A stretch of 64,000 nucleotides of DNA from Zea mays (GCF_902167145.1 NC_050097.1:167740923-167804922); one strand, 5' to 3'; counted from the stretch's first letter, positions 33,366 through 46,044 are shown. Numbers and translations are program-made. Notes: a model not told the origin generated them from the letters alone.

Positions 33366-33820
33366 GTCTATTAGGAGGACGCATTTTACACATTGATACG
33401 GGCACAATTATTATATGAAATTGAAATTTAGTCCTTCGTGACTTGTTTTTCATACAAAAGATAAAATGGCAGAAAAGAAAAAAAATACATCAAGAGTAGG
33501 ATATTCTTATAGTAGATGTGCTTGGATTCAAGCACAGTGCTATTAACTGTGCGAGCTTCAGACTCCTCCCGGAAGTCGCGCTACTGTTGAGCATGCTGGT
33601 GCCCTTCTGGCTGCTGGCTTCGGGTCAGAGTAGGTGGTAACGGTGGTGGTGGTGGGAGCTAAGCCCAGGAAGCTTGAGAGTGGCTTGCCGAAGCGACAGA
33701 CGCTGTAGGCTGTTGATTACCTACGTACTCTGGGATATATGGAGAATAGCACGAAGCAGTATGTAGGACCTGCTTCGGCTGATTCTGCCGTGCCTCAGCT
33801 TCGGCAATCTTCTTTTGTTT

Positions 33821-34984
33821 CTAAATTGTGACTTGGCATGTTTTTGTGGTGTGGCCTATGTCTTCGCCGAAGAATAGGCAATATAGTCTTCTGGGCTGAT
33901 CTCCGTATCTTCCTCCGAAGCTTCTGCCCCCTCTACCTCTTAGGGCTGGTGTCCTGAAGGAGCTTTGTTGTGGCCCTGATGACTGGGAGCTGTGATGTTG
34001 CCTTTGGGGTTGACTTCCTCTATCATCACTTGGATTGGCATTATAGATTGACCTAACGTGCCTGGGGTGAAGTCTTCCTCCGAAGCCCCTAGCCATCTCA
34101 GAAAATCTGTAAGCTTCCTCCCTTCTTTGGCGGAAATCATTATCAGCCCGGATGTACTCATCCATCTTCTGAAGAAGCTTCTCTAGGGTTTATGGGGGCT
34201 TCCTGGCAAAATACTGAGCTATAGGTCCTGGCCGAAGCCCCTTGATCATGGCCTCGATCACAATTTCATTGGGCACTGTAGGCGCTTGTGCTCTTAGACG
34301 CAGGAACCTTTGGACATACGCCTGAAGGTACTCCTCATGGTCTTGCGTGCACTGAAACCAAGCCTGAGCAGTGACTGGCTTCGTTTGAAAGCCTTGGAAG
34401 CTAGTGATTAGCATATCCTTGAGCTTCTGGCTTGATGTGATTGTCATGACGAAGGATTTCGCCATGACTGCAGTATTGCCCCCGTATGAAGATATAGTTG
34501 CTTTGTAGCTCATTAGGAACTGCTTCGGGTCTGAGTGCCCATCATACATAGGAAGCTGAGGTGGCGTGTATGATGGGGGCCATGGGGTAGCCTGCAACTC
34601 TGCTGCCAAAGGAGAAGCATCATCAAAAGAAAAATTGCCATGATGGAAATCATCATACCATTCGTCATCATTGTGTGAATTGTCTTGACGAAGCTCTCTG
34701 TGTTGAGGCCTTTGGTCTTGGTCATCCTAGGTGAGATGACATATTTCCTCAGCAGCCTCATCAATCTTCATCTGAAGATCGGCGAGACGAAACATCTTTT
34801 CTTTCTTCTTCTGAACCTATTGATGGATGGCTTCGAGGTCCCTGGTTTCTTGGTCCAACTCCTCCTCCTGAGGTGTTGGGCTGGTAGCCTTCCTCTTCTG
34901 GCTCCTAGCTTCGCGTAGCGTTTCCTGATTAATGTCCAGTGGCTGCAGTGCAGCCCCTGGCCCTACTCTCTTTTTCGGCGGCAT
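33821..34984 (-). pseudogene. Gypsy B gag
   Basis: The start is MPPKK at 34984. Blocks: QLPMYDGHSDPKQFLMSYK; KDMLITSFQGFQTKPVTA; RRFLRLRAQ-like capsid helix region; MIKGLRPGPIAQYF; FRQRREEAYRF; and the knuckle CLFFGEDIGHTTKTC near 33880-33836, where the second cysteine is phenylalanine. Stops break it (after DLEAIHQ, after HLT near 34730, and at KPP* near 34190). A short deletion removes the segment between SFVM and ITSS compared with C. Confidence 0.82.
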
Positions 34985-35028
34985 GATGAAGGTCAAAGTT
35001 TGCCGAAGGTGGTCGAGTGAGTTCACCG

Positions 35029-35041
35029 GAGGTGGGCACCA
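35029..35041 (-). other. Primer-binding site of gypsy B
   Basis: The minus strand reads TGGTGCCCACCTC, one base inside the 5' LTR, matching A and C apart from one transition. Confidence 0.75.
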
Positions 35042-35042
35042 A

Positions 35043-35718
35043 TGTTGGTCCTTGTTCTCAGATGCTATACATCAAGAACAAAGCAACACAATTGTTATTT
35101 ATTAGTGACCTTCGTCCTTCGAAGCATTATCTTCTTTAGGATATAATGATCTCTAGACGAAGGCCAAGAAGGACATACCTTCATCATTTTAATAGGCAAG
35201 GATGTAGACATATGAAACGCAAAGGGAACATGGATAATCATTTTGAACCACTGGACTATTCACATTCTAATTATATAAACGTAAACAAACATCAACGATA
35301 TTCGAATTACATTTGTACCTTCGGTTTGACAGAAGGTAAAAGACAAGAGTGACGCGTGAGTGATTACCAGTCAGCGTGAACAGTACGGTGTTACTGTTTA
35401 TCTATTTATAGGCACAGGATGCAGCCTGGGCAAAATCACATTCATGTCCTGACATTTACTGTTAGCCAAAAGGCAAGCTGCTGAGGACCAAGCAGTCTTT
35501 TCCCCTTTAGGTCGGTTTCATCCTCCATCACCGTCCTTGTGCCAAGCCGAAGCTTCTCCATCCACAGCTTCGGAGCTAGTTCATCCTTCTTTCAGATCAC
35601 GCCTTTCATACCATGCACACCTTCATCTTAAAGCCGAAGCTTCCTGTGACAATATACCGTACTGGAAAACATGTTAGTTGTGTTTTTGAGGACCTTCAGA
35701 AGAGGAAGGCCCCCAACA
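35043..35718 (-). repeat. Gypsy B 5' LTR
   Basis: Pairs with 28453-29134, with few differences visible. TATAAATA is on the minus strand at 35403-35410. The ATCGG duplicate follows. Confidence 0.92.
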
Positions 35719-35723
35719 ATCGG

Positions 35724-37860
35724 CTTTACCGACTTTGAAGCCATTAGTGATAAGAAAATCTATTAGGCATTCATACCATGCTCTTGGGGCTTGCTTGAGC
35801 CCATAAAGCGCCTTTGAGAGTTTATAAACATGGTTAGGGTACTCTTTATCTTCAAAGCCAGGAGGTTGCTCAACATAGACCTCTTCTTGATGGGTCCATT
35901 GAGGAAGGCACTTCGACTTGTGAATAACCTTTGGCTACAAGTCAGGCTTTGTTTCTTGTCACCACAACATGCTCATCTTGCTTGTTGCGGAATACCCACT
36001 TGGTACCTACAACATTTTGATTAGGACATGGAACTAAATGCCATACCTCATTCCTTGTGAAATTGTTGAGCTCCTCTTGCATAGCCACCACCCAATCCGG
36101 ATCTCTTAGTGCATCCTCTACCCTATATGGCACAATAGAGGACACAAAAGAGTAATGTTCACAGAAATGAGAAACTTGAGATCTAGTGGTTACCGCCTTA
36201 TGAATGTCACCAAGGATGGAGTTGATGGGGTGATATTGTTGAATTGCTTGGTGGACTCTTGGGTGTGGCGGTCTTTGACCCTGTATTTCTTGCTCATCTT
36301 CCTTGTCTTTATCATCATCTCCCCCTTGATCATTGTCCTTCTCTTGAGGTGGCTCATCCTCATGATCTTCATCTTCATCATTTTGAGCCTAATCCTCATC
36401 TTGAGTTGGTGGAGATGCTTGTATGGAAGATGATGGTTGATCTTGTGTTTGTGGATGCTCTTTGGATTCCTTAGGACACACATCCCCAATGGACATGTTC
36501 CTTAGCACGACACATGGAGCCTCTTCATCATCTAATTCATCAAGATCAACTTGCTCCACTTGGGAGCCATTAGTCTCATCAAACACAATGTCACAAGAAA
36601 CCTCAACTAATTTAGTGGATTTGTTGAAGACTCTATATGCCCTTGTGTTTGAGTCATAACCAAGTAAAAAGCCTTCTACAGCCTTAGGAGCAAATTTAGA
36701 TTTTCTACCTGTTTTAATAAGAATAAAACATTTAATCTCAAAGACTCTAAAATATGAAACATTAAGCTTTTTACCAGTGAGGAGTTCATATGATGTCTTC
36801 ATGAGGATTCAGTGAAGATATAACCGGTTGATGGAGTAGCAGGCGGTGTTAATTGCCTCGGCCCAAAACCGATCCGGTGTCTTGTACTCATCAAGCATGG
36901 TTCTTGCCATATCCAGTAGAGTTATATTCTTCCTATCCACTACACCATTTTGTTGAGGTGTGTAGGGAGAAGAGAACTCGTGCTTGATGCCCTCTTCCTC
37001 AAGAAAACCTTCAATTTGTGAATTCTTGAACTCCATCCCATTATCGCTTCTTATCTTTTTTATCCTTAATCCGAACTTGTTTTGAGCCCGTCTTAAGAAT
37101 CCCTTTAGTGTATCTTGGATTTGTGATTTTCCTGCAAAAAGAACACCCAAGTGAAGCGAGAATAATCATCCACAATAATTAGACAGTACTTACTCCCGCC
37201 GATGCTTATGTAAGCTATCGGGCCGAATAGATATATGTGGAGTAGCTCAAGAGGTCTGTCACTCATCATGATGTTTTTGTGTGGATGATGGACTCCAACT
37301 TGCTTTCCTGCTTGACATGCGCTACATATCCTGTCTTTCTCAAAATGAACATTTGTTAGTCCTAAAATGTGTTCTCCCTTTAGAAGTTTGTAAAGATTCT
37401 TCATCCCAACATGGGCAAGTCGGTGATGCCAGAGCCAACCCATATTAGTCTTAGCAATTAAGCAAGTGTCAAGTTCAGCTTGGTTATCATTAAAATCAAC
37501 TAAATATAGCTGACCCTCTAACACTCCTTTTAATGCTATTGAATCATCACTTCTTCTAAAGACAGTAACACCTATATCTGTAAATAGACAGTTGTAGCTT
37601 ATTTTACACAATTGAGAAACAGAAAGCAAATTGTAATATAAGGAATCTACAAGAAAAACATTGGAAATGGAATGGTCAGGAGATATAGCTATTTTACCCA
37701 AACCTTTGACCAAACCTTGATTTCCATCCCCAAATGTGATAGCTCATTGGGGATCTTCGTTTTTCTCATAGGAGGAGAACGTTCTCTTCTCCCCTATCAT
37801 GTGGTTTGTGCACCCTCTATCAATTATCCAACTTGAACCACCGGATGCATAAACCTACAA
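35724..37860 (-). pseudogene. Copia-2 pol, upstream part (integrase and start of RT)
   Basis: Preintegrase block (LLSVSQLCKISYNCLF; HHRLAHVGMKNLYKLLKG; HVGV..HHPHKN), integrase core (DVYLFGPIAYISIGGSKY; IRSDNGMEFKNSQIEGF; YTPQQNGVVDRKN at about 36985-36930) and the acidic linker (VDLDELDDEEAP). The RT start is damaged. Compared with Copia-1, about 110 bp is missing near 35912 (GGCACTT joined to CGACTTG), which takes out the [10 protein letters not shown] region junction. Many frame breaks. Confidence 0.83.
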
Positions 37861-37867
37861 AACAATT

Positions 37868-40323
37868 TTAGGCCTTGTTCTTAGGTACCCAAACAGTCTT
37901 GGGTCCTTTGACGTTAGAAACAAGCACCTTGGGTACCCAAATACAAATTTTGGAGCTCTTGTGTTTGCCCCCAACATATTTGGCAACTACTTTTCCTGAT
38001 TTGTTAGTTAAAACATAAGATGCATCAAAAGTCTTAAATGAAACATTATGCTCATTTGATGCAGCATGAATTTTCTTTCTAGACATTTTAACATGTGTGG
38101 TATGCCTAGAGCTAGAAGCCCCTTTTTTGTACATCAATGCATGGTGAGAAACAGTATGAGGTTTCCTAGCATGAATCTTCCTAATTTTGTGTTCGAGATA
38201 GTTTGCAGAATATAAAATATAACCCTCACTATCCTGAACCATGGGAGCCTTGCCCTTTACAAAGTTAGCCAATTTTTTGGGGGCATTAAGCTTGACATTG
38301 CTCCTCTATTGCAAACCAATGCCATCCTTAATGCAGGGCGTCTCCCATTATAAAGCATGCTACGAGCAAATTTAAAATTTTCATTTTCAAGCTCATGCTC
38401 GGTAATTTTAGCAGTCAATTTAGCTATATGATCATTTTGTTGTTTAATCATGGCAAGGTGATCATCTATAGCTTCTACATTAACAACTTTACATCTAGTA
38501 CAAATAGAAACATGCTCAACAATAGATGTAGATGGTTTGCAAGCATTTAATTCTTCTATCTTAGCATTTAATCTAACATTCTCATCTCTAAGACAGGAAA
38601 TAGAATCATTGCAAACATTCAATTCTTTAACCTTAGAAACTAAACTAGCAGTTAGATTTCTAAGACAGACTAGAAATTGAGTCATGACAAATGCTAAGCT
38701 CCTTAGTTAATTTTTCACATTTTTCTACTTTCTAAGTATAAGCATTTTTTAGTTTAACAAATTTTTTGTTTTCTTTGATGAGGAAGTCCTCTTGGCTATC
38801 CAAGAGTTCATCCTTCTAATTAATGGCTTCAATTAATTCATTTAATTTTTTCTTTTGGTCCATGCTAAGGTTGGCAATTATCTTTACTTTCACTAGAACT
38901 ACCCTCATCACTAGATGCTATATATTTGGGGGTGGCTCTAGAGTGTACCTTCTTCTTGCCGTCCTTAGCCATAAGACACTTGTGGCCGACTTTGGGGAAG
39001 AGGAGGCCCTTGTTGACGGTGATGTTGGTGGTGTCCTCGTAGGAATCCCATTCCCAACATATGTGGGCATAGCCGCCCTTCTTGTAGTACCTCTTCTTCT
39101 CCTTCTTCTTCCCCTTCTTGTCTTCGTCCCTGTCACTTTCACTAGAGATTGGACATTTAGCAATAAAGTGACCGGACTTACCACACTGGTAGCACACCTT
39201 CTTGGAGCGGGACTTGTAGTCCTTCACCCTTCTTTGCGTGAGTATTTGGTGGAAGCTCTTGACGATGAGCGCCATTTCCTCGTTGTCGAGCTTGGAGGCA
39301 TCAATTGGAAGCCTACTTGGTGTAGACTCCATCTTCTTCTCTTCCGTTGCTTTGAATGCGATGGGTTGCACCTCGGGTGTTGAGGTGGCGCCTTGCTCCA
39401 AGTTGACAATGTATTTGGAGTCTTTGATCATAAGTTCAAAGCTCACGAACTTGCTAATAACCTCCTCGGGAGACATTAGTTTATCTAGGATCCCCACGTA
39501 TTAATTGAACTTGAGTAGGATTACGAAAAACAAGGGATCTTAGAATAACCTTGACCATTTCATGGTCATCCCATTTTGTGCTCCTAAGGTTGCGCACTTG
39601 GTTCAGCATTGTTTTTAGATGGTTGTACATTGCTTGCGGCTCTTCTCCTTTATTGAGGATGAATCGACCGAGCTCCCCCTCGATCGTCTCCCGCTTGGTG
39701 ATCTTGGTCACCTCGTCCCCTTCGTGCGTGGTTTTGAGGATGTCCCAAATTTCTTTAGCGGTCTTTAACCCTTGTACCTTGTTATACTCCTCTCGGCACA
39801 AGAAGGCGGGGAGTATAGACGTGGCTTGAGAGTTAAAGTTCCTAATTTGGGCGGCCTTGTCTGAGTCGTAGTCTTTGTCCCCTACTTGAGTTACCTGCGC
39901 TCCATACTCAACAATATATCAAATGCTTTCGTGTAGTGAGGGTAGATGGTGCCTCATTTTATCACTCCACATACAATAATATTCACCATCAAAATATGGT
40001 GGTTTGCCTAGGGGTACAGAAAGTAATGGAGCACGGTTTGAAATACGGGGATAGCGTAGGGGCATCTTACTATACTTCTTGCGCTCATGGCGCTTAGAAG
40101 TAGTGGACGACTCGTAGCTTGATGTGGAGGGTGACGAAGAGTCGGTCTCGTAGTAGACCACCTTCTTCATCTTCTTCTTCTTATCACCTCTCCGATGCGA
40201 CTTGATGGAGGAAGAGGATTCCTCCTTATTCTTGTTGCCGGACTCCCTTGAGAGAGTCCTCCCCGAGCTTGCGGGCTTTTCGTCGCTCATGATTTCCCTC
40301 TTGGCGTGATCTCCAGACATCAC
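37868..40323 (-). pseudogene. Copia-2 gag and downstream region
   Basis: Starts MMSGDHAKREIMS at 40323. Blocks: PYFDGEYYCMWSDKMRHHL; KETIEGELGRFILNKGEEPQ; the zinc knuckle CYQCGKSGHFIAKC near 39145-39195; and a C-terminal tail with coiled regions and HASSSRHTTHVKMSRKK-type sequence ending 37868. Frame breaks are near 39919, 39481, 38865 and 38257. Confidence 0.82.
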
Positions 40324-40355
40324 TTCGAGTTGGTTAGACTCTTAATGAAGCACTA

Positions 40356-40367
40356 GCTCTAATACCA
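40356..40367 (-). other. Copia-2 primer-binding site
   Basis: The minus strand reads TGGTATTAGAGC, one base off the initiator-Met PBS. Confidence 0.85.
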
Positions 40368-40369
40368 AT

Positions 40370-41545
40370 TGAAAGTCGCCTAGAGGGGGGTGAATAGGCG
40401 AAACCTGAAATTTATAACTTTAAACACACAATACAAGTCGGGGTTAGCGTTCGAATCAAATTCAAGTCCGAAAGAGAGGGGAAAACAAATCAAACAAGAA
40501 TCAAGGCGAGTGAACACTGTGATTTGTTTTACCGAGGTTCGGTTCCAAAGAACCTAGTCCCCGTTGAGGAGGTCACAAAGACTGGGTCTCTTTCAACCCT
40601 TTCCCTCTCTCAAACGGTCACTTAGACCAAGTGAGTCTTCTTCCTTAATCTCCTGGGTCACTAAGACCCCGTAAGGACCACCACACACTTGGTGTCTCTT
40701 GCTTTGCTTACAAAGCACTTGAGAATAAGAATGAGAAAAGAAAAAGGCCAAGCCAAGCAACAAGAGCAACAAAGAACACAAATACACCCTCTCTCAAGTC
40801 CCTAATGGAATTGAGTTGATTTGGAGGCTTAGAGAGGATTCAATCTATTTGATGTGTCTTGGAGTGGAGTCATTTGCTCTTGTATTGAATGAGATGTTTG
40901 GAATGCTTGGATAGATATGAATGAGGTGGTTGGGGGGTATTTATAGCCCCCAACCACTTCCATAGCCGTTGGGGAGGCTGCTGGCGACGGGCGCACCAGA
41001 CAGGCACTGTTCCTTGTCCGGTGCGCTACCATGTCACCCAACCATTAGGGTTCGGAGCTGGTCGACCATTGGAGGCTTTGTCCTCTTGCGGCACCGGATT
41101 GTCCGGTGCCACACCGGACAGTTCGGTGCCCCTCTGACTTCGCTGCTCTGACTTCTACGCGGCACTATAGTGTACTGTTCATCTTTGCAGAGTCGACCAT
41201 TGGCGCAGATAGCCGTTGCTCCGCTGGCTCACCATACAGTCCGGTGAATTATAGCGGAGGGCGCCCTGAATTCCCGAGAGTGGCTGGTTCTGAGTGCACG
41301 GCCCTGGTGCACCGGACACTGTCCGGTGGCACACCGGATAGTCCGGTGCGCCAATTCTCAACACACTCAAGTCCTTTTGCTCTTTTAAAATTGTGACCTT
41401 AACTTGAATCTTTTAATGGTTTGTGTTGAACCTTATGCATCTGTAATACATGAATTCTAGACAAACTAGTTAGTCCATGTGTTTGTGTTGATCATCAACC
41501 ACCAAAATTAAATTATAGGAAAAGATTAATGCTATTTACCTTTCA
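40370..41545 (-). repeat. Copia-2 5' LTR
   Basis: Starts TGAAAGTCGCC and ends ACCTTTCA. TATAAATA is on the minus strand at 40938-40945. Fewer palindromic units than in the 3' LTR around 40995-41010, an apparent deletion. Confidence 0.9.
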
Positions 41546-41550
41546 GCAAG

Positions 41551-42788
41551 CGCATCTACAAGATGTAGCCCCTGAGTAGTTCATTCGAATTGTTTGGGAG
41601 GTTATTTGATATTTATGCAGTTTAGGGGCAGACCCTGCCTGTGATGGTCGTCACACACTGAGTGTGAGTCCATTGTTATCCCGCTCTTATTGTTGACCGA
41701 AACCTCGGGTGTGCCCGAGCGCATCTACTAGATGTATCCCCAGAGCCTCCGAGTAATTCATGCGAATTTCTCAGGGGTTTATTCGATATTTAAGCAAGTT
41801 TAGGGATAGACCCTGCTTGTGATGGTCGTCATGCACTTAGTGTGGGTCTATTGAGCGTCGGAGTCGGACACAATCTTGGGTGGTGATCCTCTGGGTTGGT
41901 TGTCCCCTGAGCAATTGATCCTTGATTGGCACACCTCCCCCTCAAAAGGCCTTACAAGGTCCTTTTCGAGGGGAGGACCTCCTTCCATCGACCTAGTCAG
42001 CGTGGGGAAGGTGGTCATTGAGCTTCAAACGGGTTATCCAAGTGAGATCTGACCGCCCTTTGGCAAGGTTTGGTCTCGACGAGTGGTCCCACTAAGGGGC
42101 TCGACCCGATGGGGGCATCTCATTTAGTCCTTCCATATTCGATCCTGTCTTGTCCCTTTGGTTGGTCTGGCCGATCAAAGGGGGCCCCGTGGCCACCCTG
42201 CCAGCCAGGTTTCCGCAGGAGAATGTGAGGTTCGATCATGGACGTGAATACGAGCAAATGACCTATGGGCCGGCTTACGGCTCACTAGGAGCTTGCTCGG
42301 TCCACCCCTCGCTCAACATGAGAAGTTGAGGCGAGTTCTAGTTTTTACCTGGTCGGCATGAGATAGTTACTGTGTGGGTGTGGAAAAGTGGGCAGACATC
42401 ATGACACCGCCTGGGGTGGGTGGCTTGATGGGATGCAAAACGGTCCACTCGTCGTATCGTATGCTGGTGGTGTGATGTGGTGGTTAACCACCTCACTCGT
42501 TACTATTATGTCCTCTACGTCGCCCCTCTCTGGCACTCTGCCTTGGCTGGTGTAAACCTGCAAAGCACGCTATGTTCCCTGTTCAAGGCCTGAGGCGGCT
42601 CTTTGATCGAAGTGGCAGATTCCCCATGCTGTTCGTGGTGGGCCCACCGTCTAGGTGCCGTTTTGGTTCCCTGTGCTTGTGCATAAATAGGGAAGGAAAA
42701 CTCTTGGTGCTGGCTCTGCTTACCGCATTCTCGCGTTCAAGTAGTCGCCTCCTCCTTCGCTTAGAAGCCTCCCTACCATCGATCCCCC
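41551..42788 (+). other. H2 internal non-coding part and promoter of its antisense-type gene
   Basis: There are two diverged copies of a roughly 150-bp sequence (CGCATCTAC.AGATGTA.CCCC...) at about 41551-41690 and 41720-41860. A TATA-like CATAAATA is at 42682-42689, about 105 bp upstream of an ATG at 42789, mirroring the aORF promoter layout of A-C. I see no gene in 41551-42680. Confidence 0.5.
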
Positions 42789-43663
42789 ATGTCTGTTGAG
42801 CCCGCTTCTTCCTCCCATGGCGTCGTTCCCATCCTACTCGATTCGGGAGAGTCGCCTTTGAGGTATAGTGAAGAAAGGGTTCCTTCCTACCAAAGAGGTT
42901 TCGGAGTGGAGATTGGAGGGAGAGGGTGAGGTGCCTCATCCTAGAGACAACGAGGTGGTCATGCTCACATTGTTTTATGACCACGGGTTCGAATTGCCCT
43001 TCCATCCCTTTTTGTGGGGGTCCTTCACTACTTCCAGTTGAAGATTCAGAACATCCATCCTAACACCATTCTCCACATAGTGTGCTTCATCACACTATGC
43101 GAGGCGTTCATGGGATCGATCCATGCTAGAAGCTGCGACAGTACTACTTTAGCGCACGAGTGACTCCGGGCCGTGGTGACTAGCTATACGTTCGTTCTGC
43201 CAACATTCAACTCCGCGTCGGCCGGAAGGGAGTACTTCATGATCCCGCTTCCCTCCTCCGTGTGTTACAAAAGTGAGTGGTTCTATGCCAAGAATGTGGT
43301 TGGTAGTGCCCCGCCTTTCACCGGCCGTGAGTCGATGTCGATGGAGAAGTGGCACTACGACATGGAGGCACTGTTCAAGAGCAAGGTAGAGCATCTTATG
43401 AAGGCGGTTGCTACGTTGAAGCAACAGGGGATCACCAGTGCTCAGCTAGTGCGCACTTTCATGCAGCAATGAGTTCAACCTCTGATAGCCCGTCAAAGGC
43501 TAATGTATGAGTACTCCATTGTTCATGACCCTGACAGTCATTCCACCAAGCTGCTCGCATTGTCCAAAATCAAAGCTTGGGTCACGGTCATCACGACATT
43601 GCAGTCGAGATCCTTCATGGATAAGGATTTGCCCCTTTCTTTGTCCAAAGATGATTTGAGCGG
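42789..43663 (+). pseudogene. H2 aORF, N-terminal part (Transposase_28-like)
   Basis: Starts MSVEPASSSHGVVPILL. A block HYFQLKIQNIHPNTILHI / FITLCEAFMGS (43028-43125) resembles the plant putative-gypsy (Transposase_28) domain. Then SAGREYFMIPLPSSVCYKSE and WFYAKNVVGSAPPFTG, comparable with WFYVKN in A-C, and helical KAVATLKQQGITSAQLVRTF. TGA near 43470 and other stops break it. The coding sequence continues beyond gypsy C (TSD AGCGG) to a splice donor at 51091. Confidence 0.65.
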
Positions 43664-44334
43664 TGTTGAGGGCCTTCGTCTTCCGAAGGTCCTCAAAAAC
43701 ATGATCTAACAATGTTTCCCAAGTGTAATATATGAACAGGTACCTTCGGACTCGGGTTAAAACCATACATGATGTGAAAAGCATGGTCGAGACGAAGGCT
43801 GATGTTGCTCCAAAGTTACGCGCAAGGGAGCTTTGGCCCAATGGCGGAAAAAAGAACCAACTTAAAGGGTAAGAGGCTATCTAGTCCTCGTTGGGTTGTC
43901 CATAAGACAATAGTAAATATGAAGGTCATGAATGTAAATTTACGCAAGCTGCGCCTTGTGCCTATAAATAGATGAATAGTACCCCCCGTACTGTTCACGC
44001 TGACTTGTATTCATTTGTGTGTCACGCTTGGACTTTTACCTTCTGTCAAGCCGAAGGTACAAATGTAATTCAATATTGTTTCTGTTTATCCATGTTAATA
44101 TAAAGAAGATATATTAATAATGTCATATGATTATTCATGTTGTCTCTTATATTTCATATGCTTCTTCTTTCATTAACATGTACTGCGATGATGAAGGTAT
44201 TCCCTTCATGACCTTCGTCTGAAGATCATTATATCCTAAGGGAAATAATGCTTCGAAGGACGAAGGACTTTTAACCATTAACATTTGTGTTGCCTTGTTC
44301 TTAACTCATAGCATTTGAGAACAAGTCCCTAACA
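43664..44334 (+). repeat. Gypsy C 5' LTR
   Basis: Starts TGTTGAGGGCC and ends AGTCCCTAACA. TATAAATA is at 43963-43970. Differences from the 3' LTR are mostly transitions, consistent with cytosine methylation decay. Confidence 0.92.
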
Positions 44335-44335
44335 T

Positions 44336-44348
44336 TGGCGCCCACCTC
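44336..44348 (+). other. Primer-binding site of gypsy C
   Basis: TGGCGCCCACCTC one base after the LTR. Confidence 0.78.
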
Positions 44349-44394
44349 CGGTGTACCCACTGCCACAACCTTCAGCAAAGCACTAACCTTTGTC

Positions 44395-45606
44395 ATGCCA
44401 CCGAAGAAGATAACAGCGCCAGGGGCTGCTGCACTGCAGCAACTAGACACAAACCAGGAGACTGTCTCTCTCTGAGAGGCTCGAAGCCAGAAGAGAAAGG
44501 CCACCAGTCCAACATTCCAGGAGGAGGAGTTGGACCAAGAGATCAGGGACATGGAAGTCATCCATCAACAAGTGCAAAGGAAAAAGGAGAAGATGGCTTG
44601 GCTGGCCGATCTTCAAAGGAAGATCGATGAAGCTACTGAGGAAGTGTGTCAACTTGCTCAGGATGACCAAGACCGAAGGCCCCAACACAGGGAGCTTCGT
44701 CAAGAGGGCCTATTCAACGAAGATGGATGGTATGATGATTTTAATCATGATACATTTACTTTTGATGATGCTTCTCCCATGGCAGCAGAATTGCAGGCTA
44801 TCCCATGGCCACAATCCTACAAGCCACCCCAGCTACCCATGTATGATGGGCACTCGGACTCAAAGCAATTTTTGATGAGCTATGAGGCAACAATATCCTC
44901 ATACGGAGGCAACGCAGCTGTCATGACAAAGTCCTTTGTCATGGCAGTCCGGAACATAGCCCAGACATGGTGGTCAAGGACAATCACGTCGTGGTAGAAG
45001 CTCAAGAACATGCTGGTCACCAGTTTCCAAGGCTTTCAAACGAAGCCAGTCATAGCTCAGGCCTTGTTCCAATGCACGCAAGACCATGAGGAATACCTTC
45101 AGGCATATGTCCGAAGGTTCTTGCGACTGAGGGCACAATCACCCACAATGTCCAATGAAATTTTTATTGAGGCCATGATCAAGGGTCTTCGGCCAGGCCC
45201 TACGGCTCAATACTTTGCTAGGAAGCCCCCACAAACTCTGGAGAAGCTGCTTCAGAAGATGGATGAGTACATCCGGGCTGACAACGACTTCCGCCAAAGA
45301 AGGGAGAAAGCTTACAGATTCTCTGAGATGACCAGGGGCTTCGGAGGAAGAATCCACCCCAGGCATGTCAGATCAATCCATAGCTCCAGTCAGAATGACG
45401 ACAAAGGAAGCCAGCTTCAGAGGCCACAATACACTTCACAGTCTTCGGAGCTGCAGCAAAGCTCCTTCAGGCCGCCAGCTCCAAGGGACAAAGGCGCCAG
45501 GTGTTTCGGAGGAAGATATGGGGACCAGCCCAGGAAAATTTATTGCCTATTCTGTGGTGAGGACAAGGGCCATACTACAAGAATGTGCCAAATCACTATT
45601 CTGTAG
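44395..45606 (+). pseudogene. Gypsy C gag, nearly complete
   Basis: MPPKKITAPG starts at 44395, 47 bp after the PBS. Two stops break an otherwise continuous frame: TGA near 44473 and TAG near 44995. Order: charged helical N-terminus (LDQEIRDMEVIHQQVQRKK), matrix/capsid block QLPMYDGHSDSKQFLMSYE, capsid-like region with FQCTQDHEEYLQAYVRRFL and MIKGLRPGPTAQYFARKPP, Ser/Gln-rich tail, and zinc knuckle CLFCGEDKGHTTRMC (45544-45588). The knuckle has all four ligands, with spacing CX2CX5HX4C rather than the usual X4. About 400 codons, short for gag, with no pol frame following. Confidence 0.85.
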
Positions 45607-46044
45607 CAAAAGGAGATCGTAGAAGCCGAAGCTCAGAAGAATCAGCCGAAGCAGGTCTTACACACTACTTCGTGCCACTCTCCCTACATACTAGAATATG
45701 TGGACAGTCACCCTGCAGCCTCTGTTGCTTCGGTAGCCATTCACAGGCTTCTTGGCCTAAGCTTCCACTGCCACCACCACTGCAAGCTGCATATTCCCGA
45801 AGCCAGCAGCCAGAAGGGCGCCAGCATCCTCAACAGCAACGTGGATTCAGGGAGGAATCCGAAGCTCGTACAGTCAACAGTACTCTGCCAGAGTCAAAAT
45901 GCATTTATTGAACGATATCCTGCCTCTGAAATACCTTTATGCACTATGTCATTTTGTTTTTTAATAAGGAACAAGCAATGTAAATCTAGTTTTAAGTTCT
46001 TGTAATGATTTTGCTTCTATCGAGATGGAATATGTCTTCTTCAC

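Larger units (their letters stand above)
28453..35718 (-). mobile_element. Gypsy B: complete gag + antisense-ORF LTR element
   Basis: LTRs 28453-29134 and 35043-35718. TSD ATCGG on both sides (28448-28452 and 35719-35723), exact. It has the same plan as A and C. Gag is on the minus strand (34984-33821), the antisense gene on + (29425-32555), and the satellite zone between them. No pol domains found in about 5.9 kb of interior. Confidence 0.93.
25333..41545 (-). mobile_element. Copia-2: Opie/Ji-like Sirevirus element carrying gypsy B
   Basis: LTRs are at 25333-26547 and 40370-41545. The flanks ACAAG (25328-25332) and GCAAG (41546-41550) match at four of five bases, a transition in an old TSD. 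The PBS, gag, integrase, RT and RNase H are on the minus strand. Gypsy B (28453-35718) sits in the RT. Without it the element is about 8.9 kb. Confidence 0.9.
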
